A stretch of 40,471 nt of DNA, taken from positions 1-40,471 of the forward strand of contig JAIXTY010000151.1 in assembly GCA_027483705.1 (NCBI GenBank). Direction: 5' to 3'. This DNA comes from Rubrivivax sp. (GTDB taxonomy: Bacteria > Pseudomonadota > Gammaproteobacteria > Burkholderiales > Burkholderiaceae_C). A program made the translations under genes and the position numbers. Positions within the stretch are counted from its first letter, which is position 1, and every line of letters starts with the position of its first letter. The notes under the pieces were generated by a model, which was given only the letters and a program-made list of their open reading frames with translations, was not told the origin of the DNA and did no database searches. Below are positions 34,198-40,471 of this stretch, in pieces.

Positions 34198-34794
34198 TCA
34201 GAGCGTTCCCTTGGTGGACGGAATCACGCCCGCGCTGCGCGGGTCCAGGGTCATGGCCATGCGCAGCGCGCGGCCAAAGGCCTTGAACATGGTCTCGCAC
34301 TGGTGGTGGGCGTTGTGGCCCTTGAGATTGTCCACATGCAGGCTCACCAGGGCGTGGTTCACAAAGCCCTGGAAGAACTCATAGGTGAGCTGGGTGTCGA
34401 AGGCGCCGATGGAGCCCGCGGTGAACTTGCAGTCCATCTCCAGACCCGGACGGCCCGAGAAATCGATCACCACGCGCGAGAGCGCCTCGTCCAGCGGCAC
34501 ATAGCTGTGGCCGTAGCGGGTGAGGCCCTTCTTGTCGCCCACGGCCTGGGCCACGGCCATGCCCAGCGTGATACCCACGTCTTCCACCGTGTGGTGGCCG
34601 TCGATGTGCAGATCACCTTGGGCCTCGATCTCCAGATCGATCAGGCCGTGGCGCGCGATCTGGTCCAGCATATGGTCGAAGAAGCCGATGCCGGTGTTCA
34701 GCTTGGCCTCGCCCGTGCCGTCCAGATTGACGCGCACGCGGATCTGGGTTTCCTTGGTATTGCGGCTGACTTCCGCGATGCGGGGGGTACTCAT
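34198..34794 (-). CDS. hisB: Imidazoleglycerol-phosphate dehydratase HisB
   Basis: [36 protein letters not shown]. Confidence 0.97.
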   Translation of the reverse strand: MSTPRIAEVSRNTKETQIRVRVNLDGTGEAKLNTGIGFFDHMLDQIARHGLIDLEIEAQGDLHIDGHHTVEDVGITLGMAVAQAVGDKKGLTRYGHSYVPLDEALSRVVIDFSGRPGLEMDCKFTAGSIGAFDTQLTYEFFQGFVNHALVSLHVDNLKGHNAHHQCETMFKAFGRALRMAMTLDPRSAGVIPSTKGTL

Positions 34795-35879
34795 GAAAGG
34801 CTTTCCTTGAGTGCGGCCAGCATGGCCGTGTTTTCTTCCGGCGTGCCTATGGTCAGGCGCAGGCAGTTGGCCAGCAGGGGGTGCATGGACGAGACGTTCT
34901 TGATCAGCACGCCGCGCGCCTTCATGCCGGCAAAGGCCGCAGCCGCATCGGCCACCCGCGCCAGGATCATATTGCCCTGACTCGGAAAGGGCTGCACGCC
35001 GGGCAGGGCTTGCAGGGCGGCCATCACGCGTTCGCGCTCGGCGCGCAGCACACGCGCCTGCTCGGCATAGACCTCGGCATGTTCCAAGGCAAAGAGGCCG
35101 GCCTCGGCATTGAGCACGCCCACATTGAAGGGTGGGCGGATCTTGTCGATCTCGGCAATCAGGCTCTGCTCGCCCATCAGGTAGCCGATGCGCACGCCGG
35201 CCAGGCCGAACTTGCTCATGGTGCGCATCACCAGCACATGGGCGTACTTGGCCAGCAGGCCCATCGCATCGCGCTCGGCAAAGGGCTGGTAGGCCTCGTC
35301 CATCACCACCAGACTGCCCACCGCACCCGCGGCCTGCACCAGGCGCTCGATCACGGCGGCGTCCCAGAGATTGCCGGTGGGGTTGTTCGGGTAGGCCAGA
35401 TAAATCAGCGCAGGCTGCTCCCGCTCGATCGCGGCCCGCATGGCGGCCTCGTCCAGCTCGAAGTCGGGCGTGAGCGGCACGCCGACGAAGTCCAGGCCCT
35501 GGTAGCGCGCCGAGATGCCGTACATCACGAAGCTCGGCAGCGGCGACAGGATCTTGGCGCCGGGACGGCTGACCGCCATGGTCAGCATGGTGATGATCTC
35601 GTCCGAGCCATTGCCCAGGGTGATGCCGCAGCCCGCGGGCATGCCGGCATGGGCGGCCAGGGCGCGGGCCAGGTCTTGCGTGCGCTCGGCCGGGTAGCGG
35701 TTGATGGCCACCCGTCCCAGGCGCTCGCCCAGCTGCTGCTGCAGCGCCTCGGGCAGGCGGAAGGGGTTCTCCATGGTGTCCAGCTTGATCAGGCCGGCAG
35801 CGCTCTGCACCGCATAAGCCTGGGTGGCGCGCAAATCCTCGCGGATGCGGGCCAGGGCCGGGTTCAGTCTCGGGTCCAT
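34791..35879 (-). CDS. hisC: Histidinol-phosphate aminotransferase HisC
   Basis: ATG 35879; [39 protein letters not shown]. Confidence 0.95.
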   Translation of the reverse strand: MDPRLNPALARIREDLRATQAYAVQSAAGLIKLDTMENPFRLPEALQQQLGERLGRVAINRYPAERTQDLARALAAHAGMPAGCGITLGNGSDEIITMLTMAVSRPGAKILSPLPSFVMYGISARYQGLDFVGVPLTPDFELDEAAMRAAIEREQPALIYLAYPNNPTGNLWDAAVIERLVQAAGAVGSLVVMDEAYQPFAERDAMGLLAKYAHVLVMRTMSKFGLAGVRIGYLMGEQSLIAEIDKIRPPFNVGVLNAEAGLFALEHAEVYAEQARVLRAERERVMAALQALPGVQPFPSQGNMILARVADAAAAFAGMKARGVLIKNVSSMHPLLANCLRLTIGTPEENTAMLAALKESLS

Positions 35880-36319
35880 GTGCTGGGAGGCTCCGTGAGC
35901 AAGGGGTTCAGGATCTGCACGCTGTCGTACTGCGCCGCGTGGGGCAGCTCCAGGCTCAGCAGGCGCTCGCAGCCCTGGGCCTTGGCGGCAGCCACGATCA
36001 GGGCGTCGGCATAGGCCAGGCCGAAGCGGCTTTCGATGGACCAGGCCGACTCCACGGTGGCATGGTCCACGGCCCAGGGATTCCAGCGCTGGTAGCGCCG
36101 CACCTCGGCCCGCGCATCGCCATTGGGCATGGGCGGCTGGATGCGGGTGGTGACCTGGCGGTAGAAGTCGTTGAGCACCTGGGTGGAAACGCGGCCGGCG
36201 CGCTGCTGCCACAGGCTCATCAGCCAGCCCAGGGCGCGGGCGCGCTCGGCCGGCCGGGCGCCATCCTCGCTGAGGATGAGCACCGAGGTGTCCACGAAGA
36301 CGAGGCCGCTGCTGCTCAC
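35864..36319 (-). CDS. PIN-domain toxin (type II toxin-antitoxin)
   Basis: GTG start at 36319 overlapping antitoxin stop; [48 protein letters not shown]. Confidence 0.88.
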   Translation of the reverse strand: MSSSGLVFVDTSVLILSEDGARPAERARALGWLMSLWQQRAGRVSTQVLNDFYRQVTTRIQPPMPNGDARAEVRRYQRWNPWAVDHATVESAWSIESRFGLAYADALIVAAAKAQGCERLLSLELPHAAQYDSVQILNPLLTEPPSTWTRD

Positions 36320-36540
36320 CGGGGCGCCTCGCTGCGGCTGGGGTAAGGCTGGCCGTCCGAGGCCCAGGTGCGCTCGCGGTGCAGCCAGTCCTGCAGCGCC
36401 CGCTCGTAGGCATCGTCCGAGCGCATCTTCTCGGCCAGCATCTCGCCCACCAGGCGCGAGACGCTGGTATTGCGCCGCGCCGCTTCCAGCCGGGCCCACT
36501 CGGCCACGCTGTCTTCCATGGTCACGGTCACGTTCTTCAT
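36316..36540 (-). CDS. Ribbon-helix-helix-type antitoxin
   Basis: MKNVTVTMEDSVAEWARLEAARRNTSVSRLVGEMLAEKM; GTGA overlap with toxin gene; annotated ORF start at 36576 lies in the operator. Confidence 0.85.
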   Translation of the reverse strand: MKNVTVTMEDSVAEWARLEAARRNTSVSRLVGEMLAEKMRSDDAYERALQDWLHRERTWASDGQPYPSRSEAPR

Positions 36541-36555
36541 GATGGACCGCAATTT

Positions 36556-36586
36556 AACACGAAGTTCGTGTTGCACGAACTTCGTG
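36556..36586. promoter_or_regulatory. Predicted toxin-antitoxin operator: two mirrored dyads CACGAAGTTCGTG-TTG-CACGAACTTCGTG
   Basis: Perfect inverted repeats between hisD stop and antitoxin start; adjacent AT-rich TAAATT on minus strand. Confidence 0.75.
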
Positions 36587-36589
36587 GTC

Positions 36590-37936
36590 TTACTTCAAGC
36601 GCATCTCCGCCGCCTGCGCATGCCCCTGCAGCCCCTCGCCATAGGCCAGCTCGGCCGCAATGGGGCCCAGCACCTGGGCGCCGGCCTCGCTGACCTCGAT
36701 CAGGCTGCTGCGCTTCTGGAAGTCGTAGACGCCCAGGGGCGAGGAGAAGCGCGCGGTGCCCGAGGTGGGCAGCACATGGTTGGGGCCGGCGCAGTAGTCG
36801 CCCAGGCTCTCGCTGGTGTAGGCGCCCAGGAAGATGGCACCAGCATGGCGCAGCAGGGGCTCCCAGCGATGCGGATCGCGGCTGGACACCTCCAGATGCT
36901 CGGGCGCAATGCGGTTGGAGATCTCGCAGGCCTCCTCCATGGAGCGGGTCTGGATCAGGGCGCCACGGCCCTCCAGCGAGGCACGGATCACATCGCGACG
37001 CGGCATGGTGGGCAGCAGGCGCTCGATGGACTCGCGCACGCGGGCGATGTAGTCGGCATCGGGGCAGAGCAGGATGCTCTGCGCCAGCTCGTCATGCTCG
37101 GCCTGGCTGAAGAGGTCCATGGCCACCCAGTCCGGCGGGGTCGTGCCATCGGCCAGCACCAGGATCTCGCTGGGGCCGGCGATCATGTCGATGCCCACCC
37201 GGCCAAACACATGCTTCTTGGCGCTGGCCACATAGGCATTGCCGGGACCGGTGATCTTGTCCACGCGCGGCACGGTGGCCGTGCCATAGGCCAGGGCCGC
37301 CACGGCCTGGGCGCCGCCGATGGTGAAGGCGCGGTGCACGCCCGCCACATAGGCGGCGGCCAGCACCAGGGGGTTCTTCTCGCCGCGCGAGTCCTTGGAC
37401 GCGCCATCCCTGCGGGCTGGCGTGGGCACCACCATGATGATCTCGGGCACACCAGCCACCTGGGCCGGGATGGCGTTCATCAGCACGCTGCTGGGATAGG
37501 CCGCCTTGCCGCCCGGCACATAGATGCCCACGCGGTCCAGCGGGGTCACTTTTTGCCCCAGCAGGGTACCGTCCTCGTCGCGGTAGCTCCAGCTCTGGCC
37601 GCAGGCGGCTTTTTGCTTCTCGTGATAGCTGCGCACCCGGGCGGCGGCGGCCTCCAGAGCTTTGCGCTGGGCCGGGGTGATGGCCTCGAAGGCGGCCTTG
37701 AGTTCCTCGCGGCTCAGTTCCAGCGCGCCCAGCTGCCCGGCAGACACACCGTCGAAACGGGCGGTGTACTCCAGCACCGCGGCATCGCCGCGAGCACGCA
37801 CATCGGCCAGGATCTCGGCCACGCGGGTCTCGATGGCTGCATCGGTCTCCGCCGACCAGTGCAGCACGCGCTGGAACTCGGCTTCGAACTCGGGGCTGGC
37901 GGTATTGAGCTGGCGCAGATTGAGAGGGGTCGTCAT
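36590..37936 (-). CDS. hisD: Histidinol dehydrogenase HisD
   Basis: ATG 37936 ([10 protein letters not shown]); [59 protein letters not shown]. Confidence 0.97.
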   Translation of the reverse strand: MTTPLNLRQLNTASPEFEAEFQRVLHWSAETDAAIETRVAEILADVRARGDAAVLEYTARFDGVSAGQLGALELSREELKAAFEAITPAQRKALEAAAARVRSYHEKQKAACGQSWSYRDEDGTLLGQKVTPLDRVGIYVPGGKAAYPSSVLMNAIPAQVAGVPEIIMVVPTPARRDGASKDSRGEKNPLVLAAAYVAGVHRAFTIGGAQAVAALAYGTATVPRVDKITGPGNAYVASAKKHVFGRVGIDMIAGPSEILVLADGTTPPDWVAMDLFSQAEHDELAQSILLCPDADYIARVRESIERLLPTMPRRDVIRASLEGRGALIQTRSMEEACEISNRIAPEHLEVSSRDPHRWEPLLRHAGAIFLGAYTSESLGDYCAGPNHVLPTSGTARFSSPLGVYDFQKRSSLIEVSEAGAQVLGPIAAELAYGEGLQGHAQAAEMRLK

Positions 37937-37943
37937 CGCGATC

Positions 37944-38582
37944 TCACTGGGGAATGGCGGTGGCAAAGGCGTCGATCAGCGCGCGCAGCGGCGCGCGCTT
38001 GAGCTTGAGCGAGGCCTGGTTCACCACCAGGCGGGAGGAGATGTCCATGATGCGCTCCACCTCCACCAGCTTGTTGGCGCGCAGGGTGCTGCCGGTGGAG
38101 ACCAGATCCACAATGGCATCGGCCAGGCCGGTCAGCGGCGCCAGCTCCATGGAGCCGTAGAGCTTGATCAGGTCCACATGCACGCCCTTGTCGGCAAAGT
38201 GCTGGCGGGCGATCTGGGTGTACTTGGTGGCCACACGCAGGCGCGAGCCCTGCTTGACGGCGCTTTCGTAGTCGAAGTCGGCGCGCACCGCCACGCTCAT
38301 GCGGCACTTGGCGATGTTCAGGTCCAGGGGCTGGTACATGCCGGCCAGGCCATGCTCGATCAGCACATCGCGGCCGGCCACGCCCAGGTCGGCGCCGCCG
38401 TACTGCACATAGGTGGGCACGTCGGAGGCGCGCACCAGCACCACGCGCACATCCTCGCGGTTGGTGGGCAGGATGAGCTTGCGCGAGGTCTCGGGGTCTT
38501 CGAGCACCTCGATGCCGGCGGCCTTCAGCAGCGGCAGGGTTTCTTCGAAGATGCGGCCTTTGGACAGCGCCAGGGTGATCAT
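37944..38582 (-). CDS. hisG: ATP phosphoribosyltransferase HisG (short form)
   Basis: [59 protein letters not shown]. Confidence 0.97.
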   Translation of the reverse strand: MITLALSKGRIFEETLPLLKAAGIEVLEDPETSRKLILPTNREDVRVVLVRASDVPTYVQYGGADLGVAGRDVLIEHGLAGMYQPLDLNIAKCRMSVAVRADFDYESAVKQGSRLRVATKYTQIARQHFADKGVHVDLIKLYGSMELAPLTGLADAIVDLVSTGSTLRANKLVEVERIMDISSRLVVNQASLKLKRAPLRALIDAFATAIPQ

Positions 38583-38678
38583 GATTGCTTGTCGTCCTTC
38601 TGCTCGGGGGAGGAGGACGGCAGCGAGTCACCAGCAGGCGCGGCGCATCACCGCCATCCGCCTAGACGGATGGGGTGT

Positions 38679-38939
38679 TCAGGGATGGTGATGGGCCGGG
38701 GCGGAAGCAGCCTCGGCGGGTGTCAGGGTCTTCATCGACAGCGCGTGGATCTGCTCGCGCATGCGGTCGCCCAGGGCCTGGTAGACCCGCTGATGACGGC
38801 GCACCCGGTTCAGCCCCTCGAACTCGGTGGAGACGATGGTGGCAAAGAAATGCCGGCCGTCGCCTTCCACCTGCAGCTGCTCGCAGCGCAGGCCATCGGC
38901 GATGTATTGCTGGACTTCGGCGGGGGTGGGATCGGCCAT
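38679..38939 (-). CDS. BolA/IbaG-family protein
   Basis: EVQQYIADGLRCEQLQVEGDGRHFFATIVSTEFEGLNRVRRHQRVYQALGDRMREQIHALSMKTLTPAE. Confidence 0.92.
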   Translation of the reverse strand: MADPTPAEVQQYIADGLRCEQLQVEGDGRHFFATIVSTEFEGLNRVRRHQRVYQALGDRMREQIHALSMKTLTPAEAASAPAHHHP

Positions 38940-38966
38940 GATGGGCGGCATTCTAGCGGCTGGTGT

Positions 38967-39737
38967 TTAGCCGCGGATTTTGTAACCCCTTCGCAGCAGC
39001 TCCAGCGCAATGGCCGAGACCACCACAAAGGCCGTGCCCACGATGGTCAGGCTCAGCCAGGGCGAGACATCGCTGATGCCGAAGAAGCCCCGGCGGAAGC
39101 CGTCGATCATGTAGAAGAAGGGGTTCAGATGGCTGATGCCCTGCCAGAAGGGCGGCAGCGACTTGATGGAATAGAACACGCCCGACAAAAAGGTCATGGG
39201 CATGATGATGAAGTTCTGGAAGGCCGCCATCTGGTCGAACTTCTCGGCCCAGAGGCCGGCGATCAGGCCCAGCGCGCCCAGCATGCCCGCGCCCAGGGCC
39301 GCGAACACCAGGATCCACCAGGGCTCGGCAAAGCTGGGCGGCGCAAACCACACCGTGACCAGGAACACGCCCGTGCCCACGGCCAGGCCGCGCACCACCG
39401 AGGCGCCCACATAGGCCATGAACCAGGCCCAGTGCGAGAGCGGCGTGACCAGCAGAAAGACCAGATTGCCGGTGATCTTGCTCTGGATCAGGCTGGACGA
39501 GCTGTTGGCAAAGCTGTTCTGCAGCACGCTCATCATCACCAGGCCCGGGATCAGGAAACTGGTGTAGCCCACCGCGTCATAGACCTTCACATGGTCTTCC
39601 AGCACATGGCCGAAGATCAGCAGATAGAGCACGGCGGTGAGCACCGGCGCGGCCACGGTCTGGAAGCTCACCTTCCAGAAACGCAGCACTTCCTTGTAGA
39701 ACAGCGTCCGAGCGCCCTGCAGCTTGATGGCGCTCAT
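38967..39737 (-). CDS. ABC-2 type transporter permease, YadH-like
   Basis: LFYKEVLRFWKVSFQTVAAPVLTAVLYLLIFGHVL, SKITGNLVFLLVTPLS, MTFLSGVFYSIKSLPPFWQ. Confidence 0.93.
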   Translation of the reverse strand: MSAIKLQGARTLFYKEVLRFWKVSFQTVAAPVLTAVLYLLIFGHVLEDHVKVYDAVGYTSFLIPGLVMMSVLQNSFANSSSSLIQSKITGNLVFLLVTPLSHWAWFMAYVGASVVRGLAVGTGVFLVTVWFAPPSFAEPWWILVFAALGAGMLGALGLIAGLWAEKFDQMAAFQNFIIMPMTFLSGVFYSIKSLPPFWQGISHLNPFFYMIDGFRRGFFGISDVSPWLSLTIVGTAFVVVSAIALELLRRGYKIRG

Positions 39738-40471
39738 GCACCCACTCCTTGTTCTGCGCCATTCATGATTTCGAGAAACACGTCTTCCAGATCGGCGCGG
39801 CCGATCTCCAGGTCTTCCACCGGCACCTGGGCGGCGCGCAGCGTAGCCAGCATGGTTTCCACCTCGGCGGCGTCATGCGCCTTGATCTGCACGATGCGCC
39901 CGGTCACGCGCGACTGCGCGGCCAGCGCCGGCGGCAGGGCCGCATCGGTCTTGAAGCGCAGCATGGTGGAGGCCCGGCCCGAGAGCAGATCGCTGGTTCG
40001 GTCCAGCGCCACGACACGGCCCAGCTTGAGCATGGCGATGCGGTGGCACAAGGCCTCTGCCTCTTCCAGATAGTGCGTGGTCAGCAGCACCGTGTGGCCC
40101 TCGCGGTTCAGGCGCGCGATAAAGGCCCACAGCGTCTGGCGCAGTTCCACATCCACGCCCGCGGTGGGTTCGTCCAGCACGATGACCGGCGGGCGGTGCA
40201 CCAGGGCCTGGGCCACCAGCACCCGGCGCTTCATGCCACCCGAGAGCTGGCGCATATTGGCTTTCGCCTTGTCGGCCAGGCCCAGGTTCTCCAGCAGCTC
40301 ATCGATCCAGGCGCCATTGCCCTTGACGCCGAAATAGCCGCTCTGGATCTCCAGGGCCTCGCGCACGCTGAAGAAGGGATCGAACACCAGCTCCTGCGGC
40401 ACGATGCCCAGGGCGCGGCGAGCGGCGGCGTAGTTGGCCACCACGTCGTGGCCCATCACGGTGACGGTGCC
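39734..40471 (-). CDS. ABC transporter ATP-binding protein, YadG-like, N-terminus beyond window edge
   Basis: RQLSGGMKRRVLVAQALVHRPPVIVLDEPTAGVDVELRQTLW; frame open to the right edge (GTVTVMGHDVVANY). Confidence 0.95.
   Translation of the reverse strand, partial: GTVTVMGHDVVANYAAARRALGIVPQELVFDPFFSVREALEIQSGYFGVKGNGAWIDELLENLGLADKAKANMRQLSGGMKRRVLVAQALVHRPPVIVLDEPTAGVDVELRQTLWAFIARLNREGHTVLLTTHYLEEAEALCHRIAMLKLGRVVALDRTSDLLSGRASTMLRFKTDAALPPALAAQSRVTGRIVQIKAHDAAEVETMLATLRAAQVPVEDLEIGRADLEDVFLEIMNGAEQGVGA

Noticed and set aside
38583-38678. Classical his attenuator/leader peptide upstream of hisG
   Set aside because: No run of His codons in a short ORF on the minus strand and no U-tract terminator

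Overview
GC-rich (about 70% GC by eye) chromosomal window of a Burkholderiales-like betaproteobacterium. Left to right: a truncated SIS-domain protein; a CzcI/CzcC/CzcB/CzcA-type heavy-metal efflux locus with two extra small periplasmic His-motif proteins; an NhaR-like LysR regulator divergent from a TerC/Alx-family gene; a fused secDF; a YedI/DUF808 gene; tRNA(CAU); hrcA; nadK-recN-rapZ-LON-domain gene; mutY-dynamin-like GTPase-mutM on the minus strand; TPR-lolB-ispE-tRNA-Gln(UUG)-prs-rplY-pth; ferredoxin-coaD-rsmD; then a his operon (hisG-hisD-[RHH/PIN toxin-antitoxin]-hisC-hisB-hisH-hisA-hisF, minus strand) followed upstream by a BolA-family gene and a YadGH-like ABC transporter. No CRISPR array, phage or IS element was recognised. 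Observations most worth checking: (i) a nested set of mutually exclusive RNA stems plus a possible Shine-Dalgarno-sequestering hairpin between czcI-like and czcC-like; (ii) a PIN/RHH toxin-antitoxin module with a perfect dyad operator inserted between hisD and hisC; (iii) a visible codon/composition change at the hisF/hisA junction (about 32.72 kb), with hisI/hisE absent and hisF overlapping rsmD; (iv) a SecD-SecF fusion. All homology calls are from recognition of the translated sequences, with no database search; RNA structures were found by eye.
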